Assembly (NCBI GenBank): GCA_902802815.1
Contig: CADCNQ010000004.1
Coordinates: forward strand, 19,718-83,717
Length of the DNA: 64,000 nt
Direction of reading: 5' to 3'
Source: an uncultured Bacteroidales bacterium
GTDB lineage: Bacteria > Bacteroidota > Bacteroidia > Bacteroidales > Bacteroidaceae
Of the stretch, positions 20,066-27,675 are shown in pieces (the first letter of the stretch is position 1; each line of letters starts with the position of its first letter). Both the position numbers and the translations under genes were made by a program. The notes beneath the pieces are model-generated. The model saw only the letters and a program-made list of their open reading frames with translations, searched no databases and was not told where the DNA came from.

Positions 20066-22129
20066 CTATTTTTCCACTTCCTTCATATACCGTACACGAA
20101 TCACCTTTTTCTGATTATCTATCTCTATCTTTCCTATGCGCGACAGAACGGACTGGCCCAGCAGTAATGGAGCCTTCTGGTTTCTCACTACGCTGGCCCT
20201 CACGTTTTTCAGTTCCACGTCCCCGAAATCCACTTTGCGCAGGTTGATAACGGTTCCCTCACTCACGTTTCCCTGCGCGTCTGAATACTTAGCACTCCCG
20301 ACGACGTCCTTCTCCGACAGGTAATTGTTCTTCATCATGAACGATGCTTCCACCATCGACAGAGAAACGTCAGATGCGCCCGTATCGAACACAAATTTCA
20401 TGGGCAGTCCGTTTATCTTGCACCCGACATAGCAGTTGCCGTTCTCCTTCGCAAACGGTATCTCGCTAGTGACTTCCTGCCGCTCTACGGAAACGCCGCT
20501 CTCCTCTCTCATCTCCTTCAACTCCTCCTCATGTTTCCTTTCATATTCCTGAATCAGAGAGCGGAATTCATCCGTACCCTTTATTGCTTCCAAATCATCG
20601 TCGTTCCTGATATGGGCAAAACGCCTGAAGCCCTTTTTCATAGACAGTTTAAGATACTTCAGCGACTCCTCTTTCTCCCCCATTCTTGCGTAGAGGCAGG
20701 CTGCATCGTAATAGTTTCCCGCACTCGGGATGCTGTCTAAGATACCCGCCTGAAACGCCTTGGCTTTATCCGTCTCACCCAGTCCCAGGTAAGCATACTG
20801 TGCGCAGTTTGATTCTGAATACACCGTATCAAGCTCTATCGCTCTTTGGTAGTCGCTGTGCGCGACTTCCTTCTCACCCTTCTTCATGTACATATCCCCG
20901 CGCCCCAAATAGGAGTATGCATAGTCGGGCTTGAGCGATATCGCCATAGTATAGTCTTCGATGGCGCCGTCCGTATCGTTCAGGTTGTCTTTCATGAACC
21001 CGCGTCGATAGTATCCTCCGTAAAAATCCGGCTCCACTTTGATGTATTCGTCATATACGCCTATTGCTTCTGTTCCCCGTCCCATGTCGTAGAGAATGTC
21101 TGCCTTCATCATGACATTATCTGCATCGTCGGGATCTGCAGCTATTGCTTTGCCGAGATTCTCCAAAGCCGGCTCGAAGTATTCCAGTTCATTATAACAA
21201 ATGGCGATTCTCGTATAAATCACACCATTTTCTTCTATCTTCAATGCCTCCTTATAGTTCTCAATTGCTTTAAGGTATTTCTTCGCATTTTCCTGTATCA
21301 CGCCGATATAGTAGAGCCAATCAGATACTCCGGGGTGGACATTATGTTGCTTTCTCAATTTAGCAACCATAACATTCATCGCCGTTCCCTTCAATTCATC
21401 CATCAGATAAAATGCCTTGGTGTTACTGTCGATATCCAGAGCTTTGATGATATCGTCGGTGCTTTCGTTCATCATGCCCTGCTTCAGATATGCCTCTGCA
21501 CGGAAAGCGTATGCCTGGGAATACGTCGGGTCCAGTTTGATACTGCGGGTGAACAGTTCCTCCGCTTTCTTGTATTCTCCTGCATACACAGCATTGCGTC
21601 CTATGCCCATATATCCGTAGACACTGCCCGGTTCCAGTTCACACACCTTTTCAAAATCTGCATCCGATTCTGCGTACTTATCCTTGTCGCAGTAATACTC
21701 CGCTCTGTCTACGTATGTCTGCACATCTTTGGGATTAGCCTTCTGTGCCATATCCCAGTCCTTCATTGCAGCGTCTTCGTTATCCAACGCCAGGTATATC
21801 CTTGCACGCTGCCTGTATGCGTATGAAAGCCACTTCTTGTCCTTCTGCAACAGTTCGATGGCCTTATTCGTTTTCTCAAGAGCTTCGCCCATCATTTCCC
21901 GTTGCTCATAGTTGAGCCCCATTACGAAGTATGCGTATCCGTTCTTCGGATGCTCTGCTATCTCTTTTTCGAGGAGACTCATTGCTTCCTTCGAGTTGTT
22001 GTCTTTCTCCAGGAGCTCCATCGCCCTTACGTAGTTGTAACTCTTCAAATACGGGTTGTCTTTTTGCGCCCACATTGCCGTTGACATCATTACGACAATC
22101 AACAAAGCCGTCAGTTTGGATGTTTTCAT
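20066..22129 (-). CDS. Secreted TPR protein with C-terminal retropepsin-like aspartic protease domain
   Basis: This 687-residue protein begins with a signal peptide (MKTSKLTALLIVVMMSTAMWAQ). TPR repeats fill most of the protein, for example YGYMGIGRNAVYAGEYKKAEELFTRSIKLDP. The C-terminal ~115 residues carry the clan AA aspartic-protease hallmark FDTGAS (Asp near residue 582), followed by APLLLGQSVLSRIG, the second conserved element of this fold. Such single-domain retropepsins act as dimers. I chose the ATG at 22129 because it starts the signal peptide; the frame stays open to 22198. The gene immediately upstream, 22195-24246, is a paralog with the same architecture. The substrate is unknown. 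Confidence 0.85.
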   Translation of the reverse strand: MKTSKLTALLIVVMMSTAMWAQKDNPYLKSYNYVRAMELLEKDNNSKEAMSLLEKEIAEHPKNGYAYFVMGLNYEQREMMGEALEKTNKAIELLQKDKKWLSYAYRQRARIYLALDNEDAAMKDWDMAQKANPKDVQTYVDRAEYYCDKDKYAESDADFEKVCELEPGSVYGYMGIGRNAVYAGEYKKAEELFTRSIKLDPTYSQAYAFRAEAYLKQGMMNESTDDIIKALDIDSNTKAFYLMDELKGTAMNVMVAKLRKQHNVHPGVSDWLYYIGVIQENAKKYLKAIENYKEALKIEENGVIYTRIAICYNELEYFEPALENLGKAIAADPDDADNVMMKADILYDMGRGTEAIGVYDEYIKVEPDFYGGYYRRGFMKDNLNDTDGAIEDYTMAISLKPDYAYSYLGRGDMYMKKGEKEVAHSDYQRAIELDTVYSESNCAQYAYLGLGETDKAKAFQAGILDSIPSAGNYYDAACLYARMGEKEESLKYLKLSMKKGFRRFAHIRNDDDLEAIKGTDEFRSLIQEYERKHEEELKEMREESGVSVERQEVTSEIPFAKENGNCYVGCKINGLPMKFVFDTGASDVSLSMVEASFMMKNNYLSEKDVVGSAKYSDAQGNVSEGTVINLRKVDFGDVELKNVRASVVRNQKAPLLLGQSVLSRIGKIEIDNQKKVIRVRYMKEVEK

Positions 22130-22194
22130 AGTGCACATTTTTGATTTTAGTAAATTTTGTTTCACCTGATTATTTGTTTTATTCGTTATTGGTT

Positions 22195-24246
22195 TCACTT
22201 AATTCTTATCATCATATTCTCGTTGTCTATCTCTATTCTTCCCAAACGCTCTAACACAGACTGTCCGAGCAGTAGCGGAGCCCTTTGGTTTTTTATCACC
22301 GTGGCCTTCACGTTGAAGAGTTTCATACCGGCAAACTCCACCTGTCTCAGTTTCACTCCCGCTCCCTCCGTCACACCTCCGTCCGCTGTCTGAAACATCT
22401 GTCTCCCCGACATGTCCGACTCCTGCAGATATCCGTTCTTCAGCATGAACGTGGTCTCTGCCGCCGACACTGTGACATCCGACGCACCGGAATCCAGTAT
22501 GAAATGCAGCGGAAGTCCGTTTATTGTGCATTTCACCTTGCACATCTTTCCCTCGCGCACGAAGGGCACTTCCGCCTCTCCGCAACTGACGCGGGGCGTG
22601 GATAGTTTCTCCAGTTCCGCCTGTATCTCCGCCTTCAGTTCGCCCTGTTCCTCTTCCTTTGCGGCAACGAACGCCTTGTATTCTGAGGTGTCGTAGAGCG
22701 GTTCCAGCAGTATTGTGTTTGTCATTTCCGGATTGAAGCACACCTTCAGACATTCTACCGCCTTTTCCGTCTGTCCCGTGCGGCAATAGACGGCCGCTGC
22801 ATACACCAGCATATCCTTTTGTGCCGCGCTCTCCCCGCTGTTGTCTGCCCAGTCCACCACTGCATCACATATGTCCAGCGACTCTCTCTCGCGTCCTGCA
22901 AGACACAGCGCCAATGCGGCAGCCACCGGAGCATAGTATTCATCGTCCTTATCTGTCACCTCGTCCCACACCTTAATGGCCTCTTCCATGTTTCCGCTTT
23001 TCGCCAGAGCCCATCCGTTGAAGAGTGACGTGAAAGGCAGTTTGCCGTCGAACAGCGAGAGTGCCGTCTCGAAGTCCCCGATGGCCTCTCCGTAGTGTCC
23101 TGCCTCGAAATGATACATTCCTCTGCTCTTGTACAGGGTGTAGTCGTCCGGCTGCTCATCTATCAGCGATGTCAGGTCCTCCAAAGTTTCCTCAAAGCGG
23201 CCTGTCTCTATCTTACACTTCGCGAGCATATTCCTGAGTTCTGTATTTTGCGGATCAAGTTCCAATGCCTCTGCGATATCCTTTTCGGCTTCGTCATACG
23301 CCCCTATCTGCATCCAACTCTTAGCCTTGAGACTGAGTATCTCTGGTGATTTGCTGATTCTGAGGGAATTTTCGTAGGCGACGACAGCCTGTTTCACATC
23401 GCCTGCCAAATAACTCATATATCCCAGCACGCCGTACCACTTCCCGTCATCCTCCTCCTGCACGGCCTTCGCCTTCAGTTTCAGCAGAAGTCCCTGCGTG
23501 TGTTGCTTTGCCATCGTTTCCATCACATAGCGGGCTTTCCGATTGCCGAATTCCAGTTCCATTGCTGCAATTGCATTTTCTATTGCCTCCGCATTTCTTC
23601 CCGTCATAAGGAGAGCCTCCGCCTTGAAGGCGTATCCCCCGACATATTCACTGTCCAGCTGTATGGCTTTGTCAAAATGCACCACAGCCGACTTGAAGTC
23701 GTTGCGCCCCATGTCGTTGCGTCCGCATCCCATGTATCCGGAGGTGTTGTACGGCTGTAGTTCAATAATTTTCTTGAAATAGGTATCCGACATGTCGTAG
23801 TTCTCGTGATAATAGTAGTAGTCTCCCATGAGTCTGAGGGAATCCACAGACTTCGGATTGAACTCCACAGACTTCATTGCGTCGTTATACCAGTTTGTGC
23901 ACTCTTCCATATCCCTGTATATCTCCGCCCGTGTGCGATAGGCCAGCGACATCCACTGAGTGTATCTCGTTTCCGTCAGCAGTTGCAGGGATGCGGTGGC
24001 AGCTCGGAGTGCACCTCTGTAGTCGTTGTTCCGCTTGTATATCATGGCAACGATAAGGTGAGCAAAGGCATTGTCCGGGTGCTCTTTCAGTTCCAGGTTT
24101 ACCTCGTCCAGCGCATCGCCATCACACTCCTCTCTGTACAGTTCCACAGCACGCATGTAGTGGTAGCTTTCCCTGTACTTTTCCTGCAGCCTGGCCTTCT
24201 TTGCGGCTGCCGACTCGAAAATTGAAAACAGTCTGTTCAGTTTCAT
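22195..24246 (-). CDS. TPR protein with C-terminal retropepsin-like aspartic protease domain, no signal peptide
   Basis: This 683-residue paralog of the next gene downstream has the same TPR array followed by an aspartic-protease domain (LDSGAS with Asp near residue 585, then APLLLGQSVLERLG). Unlike its neighbour it begins MKLNRLFSIFESAAAKK, without an export signal, so it is probably cytoplasmic. The two proteins align across the protease domain, including the phrase RAPLLLGQSV. It lies 203 bp downstream of the LytTR/small-membrane-protein pair, with a hairpin between them. Confidence 0.85.
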   Translation of the reverse strand: MKLNRLFSIFESAAAKKARLQEKYRESYHYMRAVELYREECDGDALDEVNLELKEHPDNAFAHLIVAMIYKRNNDYRGALRAATASLQLLTETRYTQWMSLAYRTRAEIYRDMEECTNWYNDAMKSVEFNPKSVDSLRLMGDYYYYHENYDMSDTYFKKIIELQPYNTSGYMGCGRNDMGRNDFKSAVVHFDKAIQLDSEYVGGYAFKAEALLMTGRNAEAIENAIAAMELEFGNRKARYVMETMAKQHTQGLLLKLKAKAVQEEDDGKWYGVLGYMSYLAGDVKQAVVAYENSLRISKSPEILSLKAKSWMQIGAYDEAEKDIAEALELDPQNTELRNMLAKCKIETGRFEETLEDLTSLIDEQPDDYTLYKSRGMYHFEAGHYGEAIGDFETALSLFDGKLPFTSLFNGWALAKSGNMEEAIKVWDEVTDKDDEYYAPVAAALALCLAGRERESLDICDAVVDWADNSGESAAQKDMLVYAAAVYCRTGQTEKAVECLKVCFNPEMTNTILLEPLYDTSEYKAFVAAKEEEQGELKAEIQAELEKLSTPRVSCGEAEVPFVREGKMCKVKCTINGLPLHFILDSGASDVTVSAAETTFMLKNGYLQESDMSGRQMFQTADGGVTEGAGVKLRQVEFAGMKLFNVKATVIKNQRAPLLLGQSVLERLGRIEIDNENMMIRIK

Positions 24247-24329
24247 CTCTGTCTTTTTTTTTAGTTATTAATATTAGTTTACTTCCGGACACAATCCGGG
24301 CCTTTAAATTTTAAATATTAATAACTAAA

Positions 24330-24359
24330 GAAGCGGATCTTTTATTTGTGATCCGCTTC
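24330..24359 (-). terminator. Hairpin between the LytTR unit and the TPR-protease pair
   Basis: GAAGCGGATC (24330-24339) pairs perfectly with 24350-24359 around a 10-nt loop. T-rich sequence follows on both strands. It probably ends the leftward LytTR transcript. Confidence 0.6.
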
Positions 24360-24449
24360 CGCTTTTTATTTTGTAACTATTTAATTATCTGTTGTTACGC
24401 TTTTATTATTCCTGTTGTCTTAATTACATAATAATCCTAATGATTAATT

Positions 24450-24773
24450 TTAACTCAAATAAATCATAACAACAATAACAATAAGTAACAGCGTGATTAT
24501 CAATGGTATATAATGATATCTGCCTAAATATATCAGACGTCTTTTTAAATTACTAAAAAAACCATCTGGAACAGGCGGCAGATCCTCCGCTTTTAGTGCT
24601 TGTCTTATCGGGTCGTAGCCAAGGATGCAGAAGTCCTCATCGGAGAAATTCTTCTCCGTTTTCCAGGACTCTTTACTGGCGCAGTAATATGATTTCTGTG
24701 GCCGTGTCGCTGTGGCGCGACCCAGAATCTCAAATGCGTCTGCTTCCTTATTATATGGTGCTACTCCTATCAT
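24450..24773 (-). CDS. Small protein with one C-terminal membrane segment, function unknown
   Basis: The 107-residue protein has a soluble N-terminal part (about 80 residues) and one strongly hydrophobic C-terminal segment (IPLIITLLLIVIVVMIYLS), so it looks like a tail-anchored inner-membrane protein. I do not recognise a domain. It starts 4 bp after the LytTR gene stop codon. The pairing resembles two-gene LytTR regulatory systems in streptococci, in which a membrane protein restrains the LytTR regulator. That parallel is inference. Confidence 0.65.
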   Translation of the reverse strand: MIGVAPYNKEADAFEILGRATATRPQKSYYCASKESWKTEKNFSDEDFCILGYDPIRQALKAEDLPPVPDGFFSNLKRRLIYLGRYHYIPLIITLLLIVIVVMIYLS

Positions 24774-24777
24774 TGTC

Positions 24778-25212
24778 TCATTCTATCTTTTCCCCTTCAG
24801 CCGTCACATCTTCTTCTTCGCGAGCCATGCGAGCCACGAGGGCAGATTTCAGTTTCCTCAAAGGTTCCTCGGGAAGTCCTGTCAGAAAATAGGTACGTCC
24901 GCTCCAGTCACGCAGGACGAGCTGGTGTTCTCTGGGCTTGATGTGAAATACATAGTCCATGTTCAGGATATAGCTGTTGCCCAGGCGGGCGATGGGGCTC
25001 ATACTGTGAAGCAGCTGCCCGGCAATCAGGACTGCCACCTTTCCCAGTTGCAGGGTGACTGTCAGCGTTGCCTTCTGCATATCTCCCTTGTCCTTATCGG
25101 GGTGAGTCAGGAATATCTCCGTATAGTTACCGGATGCCTTGGCGTACACGAATTCGTCCGTAGTGATTCTGTACAGCTCCGTATTGTTGTATATGATGAT
25201 GTCCTGCCTCAT
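24778..25212 (-). CDS. Stand-alone LytTR DNA-binding protein
   Basis: The 144-residue protein consists mainly of a LytTR domain: FVYAKASGNYTEIFL at the start of the domain and RLGNSYILNMDYVFHIK in the middle, both standard for this fold. There is no receiver domain, so it is not a classical response regulator. It is the first gene of a unit with the 107-residue membrane protein and lies upstream of the TPR-protease pair, so it may control that pair or itself. Confidence 0.85.
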   Translation of the reverse strand: MRQDIIIYNNTELYRITTDEFVYAKASGNYTEIFLTHPDKDKGDMQKATLTVTLQLGKVAVLIAGQLLHSMSPIARLGNSYILNMDYVFHIKPREHQLVLRDWSGRTYFLTGLPEEPLRKLKSALVARMAREEEDVTAEGEKIE

Positions 25213-25391
25213 GATATTGTCATCCTGCGTGCAAAATTACATTATTTATTTCACACAACAAAATTTTCCATCCCCCCGAACGGGGTTTTTGTATAAATTA
25301 GCCTTTTTAATGTACAGATTTCTTTCTCCAGCTTTGTCTGGTTCTTCCAGAACTGATTTTGTATGGATCGGATGAATTTCTTTTTCATACT

Positions 25392-26051
25392 TTAGTTCGG
25401 ATTTACCGGAGAGGTCCGCACATCCTTATTCGGATTCTCTTCGTATTTCTTTCTCCAATAAGCGGCTTTTTCCAAATTAACATCTACACCCTCTCCTTTT
25501 TTATAGCATATGCCAAGAAGTCTCTGTGCATCCGCAAAACCGCTTTCTGCCGCTCGTTCCCACCAGTATACGGCCTGCGACCTATCCATTTCCACACCCG
25601 TTCCTTCGTAATAATTGAAACCAAGATTATATTGGGCATCCACGTTTCCCTTCTCGGCTGCCATTTTCCACCAATAGGTGGACATCACTACATCCTGGCT
25701 CACGCCCTCTCCTTTTGCATAGCATATACCCAACTTGTTTTGTGCTTCGGCAATCCCGCCTTCCGCCGCCTTTTTAAGCCAGTATATCGCCTTTTCCAGA
25801 TTAGCATCCACACCGTCTCCAAAATAATATATACAAGCCATATAATACTGGGCATCAACGTCTCCCTCCTCGGCAGCCTGCTTAACTTCTGAAAACATCT
25901 TATCTTCTTCCGTCCTCCGCGTACTATCTTCAGCGGATGCTATTACCTCCACATCTTTCTCGCCATCATTCTCCTTCGCTGCCTTCTGTCCGCATCCCAT
26001 GCTGCACAGCATCACGAGCCCTACGAGGCTCCACACAATTATCTTTCTCAT
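25392..26051 (-). CDS. Sel1-repeat lipoprotein
   Basis: A signal peptide with lipobox (CSMGC) is followed by an acidic linker and about four Sel1-like repeats. Typical segments are DAQYYMACIYYFGDGVD, AQNKLGICYAKGEGV, AQYNLGFNYYEGTGVE and AQRLLGICYKKGEGVD. Sel1 repeats are protein-binding solenoids related to TPRs. The partner is unknown. The 3' end is followed at about 25356 by a degenerate copy of the 30-bp repeat seen after two other genes of this region. Confidence 0.85.
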   Translation of the reverse strand: MRKIIVWSLVGLVMLCSMGCGQKAAKENDGEKDVEVIASAEDSTRRTEEDKMFSEVKQAAEEGDVDAQYYMACIYYFGDGVDANLEKAIYWLKKAAEGGIAEAQNKLGICYAKGEGVSQDVVMSTYWWKMAAEKGNVDAQYNLGFNYYEGTGVEMDRSQAVYWWERAAESGFADAQRLLGICYKKGEGVDVNLEKAAYWRKKYEENPNKDVRTSPVNPN

Positions 26052-26270
26052 CGCTTTTGTTCACTTCTTTTAAAGCTTAGTTATATTCCATATATATTAT
26101 AAGACACCGTCACCCAAAGGCTTTTTTATCCCGCCACGTGGACATTTCTGCACATACGAGATCCAAAGCATCAAATTTGTTTGATTTTATGTGTATTATC
26201 TGTTTTTTTCGTAGTTCTCATTGCGAAGGTAACAAATATTTTTCATTCTGGCGGCGCAAATCTTTTGCCT

Positions 26271-26300
26271 TTGTATGGATTGGGTGGTTTAGTGTATGGA
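26271..26300 (-). repeat. 30-bp gene-end repeat, copy A
   Basis: The plus-strand sequence begins TTGTATGGATTGGGTGG and ends TTTAGTGTATGGA. It spans the stop codon (26289-26291) of the leftward TPR lipoprotein gene. Copy B is at 27628-27657, with one mismatch, and a partial copy lies near 25356. Confidence 0.9.
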
Positions 26301-27308
26301 TTTCTGCTTCTGCCTGTATCGCGCCATCAGCTCCCGGTATTCTTGTGTATCCCGTATCGCATCCATATCGTCATCGTTGTCAATGTGACAGAACTCTACA
26401 TATCCGGCCTCAAAGGACTTCTTCAGGTAGTGCAAAGCCCGCTCCCTGTTACCCATTCTGGACATCAGACAAGCTGCGTCATAGTAGTTTCCATAGGTTG
26501 GATATTTTGCTAATATTTTGTTCATATGGCGCTCTGCACAATCGTTCAACCCCAATCCCTGATAGCCGTAGTGTCTGCAATTGCCACTTTCACGTATCGC
26601 AGTATCCAATTCCACCACATTTTGATAGTCTTCCCGAGCCAACTCCACTTCATTTCTCAACATGTGCATATCTCCCCTACCCAAGTGAGCATAGGCATGT
26701 CGCGGATCCAATCTGACACATTTGCTATAGTCTTTCATGGCGCCATCGATGTTCTTGCTGTTATCCCGATAAAAACCGCGACGATAATAGAGTCCGGCGA
26801 GAATGCTTTTGTCGTCTGCGGATGCGCTGTCAATAGCCATACTTATCGTTTCTATTGCTCCGTCGCTGTCTCCTGAGTAATATTGGCAATCGGCCTTTTG
26901 GACTAAAAAGTATTTGTTCCCCGGCTTCAGGACCAATGCTGAGTCTATATGCTCCAGTGCGGCTCCGTAATCGCCCGTCCTCATATAGCTTTTTGTCATG
27001 CTTTCATAGACATAGGCCAAGGCGTCCTTGTCATCTTCCCCCATCGTGTTCAGAGCTTTTTTGCCCGTCTGCAATGCAGCCTCATACTGCTCCAGATTGT
27101 TATACACGTCAATCAGGAAACTCCAGGCCATCCCGTTTTCCGGATTTTCTTCTGTCTCTTGCCTGAGATACGTCCAGGCATCTTTCAGATTTCCTTCTTC
27201 GTATGCCTCTAACGCTTTCTCATAATTGTTTTCGTCTTCTTTGTTGTCACATGCGCCGAGCACGCAGATCAGCATCGCGCTGATTGTGTAAGCTAAAATT
27301 TGTTTCAT
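26289..27308 (-). CDS. TPR lipoprotein, paralog of the TPR-protease proteins without the protease domain
   Basis: A signal peptide with lipobox VLGAC is followed by a charged CDNKEDE start, like the surface-export signal of Bacteroidetes lipoproteins, and by TPR repeats (for example GLYYRRGFYRDNSKNIDGAMKDY). Its C-terminus (GNYYDAACLMSRMGNRERAL, then HIDNDDDMDAI) matches the secreted TPR-protease at 20066 (GNYYDAACLYARMGEKEESL, then HIRNDDDLEAI). It ends where that protein continues into the protease. I chose the ATG at 27308, which starts the signal peptide; the frame is open to 27386 and would overlap the small gene upstream. Confidence 0.85.
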   Translation of the reverse strand: MKQILAYTISAMLICVLGACDNKEDENNYEKALEAYEEGNLKDAWTYLRQETEENPENGMAWSFLIDVYNNLEQYEAALQTGKKALNTMGEDDKDALAYVYESMTKSYMRTGDYGAALEHIDSALVLKPGNKYFLVQKADCQYYSGDSDGAIETISMAIDSASADDKSILAGLYYRRGFYRDNSKNIDGAMKDYSKCVRLDPRHAYAHLGRGDMHMLRNEVELAREDYQNVVELDTAIRESGNCRHYGYQGLGLNDCAERHMNKILAKYPTYGNYYDAACLMSRMGNRERALHYLKKSFEAGYVEFCHIDNDDDMDAIRDTQEYRELMARYRQKQKSIH

Positions 27309-27324
27309 AACTTTCTCTTTTTTA

Positions 27325-27519
27325 TCATCCGAACAACAATCCAAAAATCCAGAACACGAAAAGTATTCCCAGCACAAAGATGACAATCCTGACTATGCAA
27401 CCGGCCGCCAAACAGCCTCCTGCCATTGCACCGCCTGCAGCACCTTCACCGTTTTCACTTCCAAAGAAGCCAATCAACCCACCGATAGCCGCAGCTATCA
27501 AAATAATCCAAATCCACAT
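27325..27519 (-). CDS. Small Gly/Ala-rich membrane protein
   Basis: The 64-residue protein is almost entirely hydrophobic, with two membrane segments (WIWIILIAAAIGGLIGFFG and IVIFVLGILFVFWIFGLLFG) separated by a glycine-rich loop containing two cysteines. It lies 16 bp upstream of the TPR lipoprotein gene and probably shares its transcript. Small size lowers certainty, but the clean membrane pattern and position support a real gene. Confidence 0.6.
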   Translation of the reverse strand: MWIWIILIAAAIGGLIGFFGSENGEGAAGGAMAGGCLAAGCIVRIVIFVLGILFVFWIFGLLFG

Positions 27520-27627
27520 TTCTTTCAGTTTTTTTAATGGTTCTACACTATTATAGTGGCTCTCTGCCGTATTTTTGTTGTAAAGTTACCATAACTTTTT
27601 CTTTCCAGAGACACAAATATTATACCA

Positions 27628-27657
27628 TTGTACGGATTGGGTGGTTTAGTGTATGGA
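27628..27657 (-). repeat. 30-bp gene-end repeat, copy B
   Basis: It is identical to 26271-26300 except for one T-to-C change. It lies 18 bp downstream of the stop codon of the leftward helicase gene. Confidence 0.9.
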
Positions 27658-27675
27658 GTTTTATTGTCACAATCA

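Noticed and set aside
25273..25291. CCCC-GAAC-GGGG hairpin followed by TTTTT
   Set aside because: The T-run is on the plus strand, but no plus-strand gene ends here, so I do not call a terminator.
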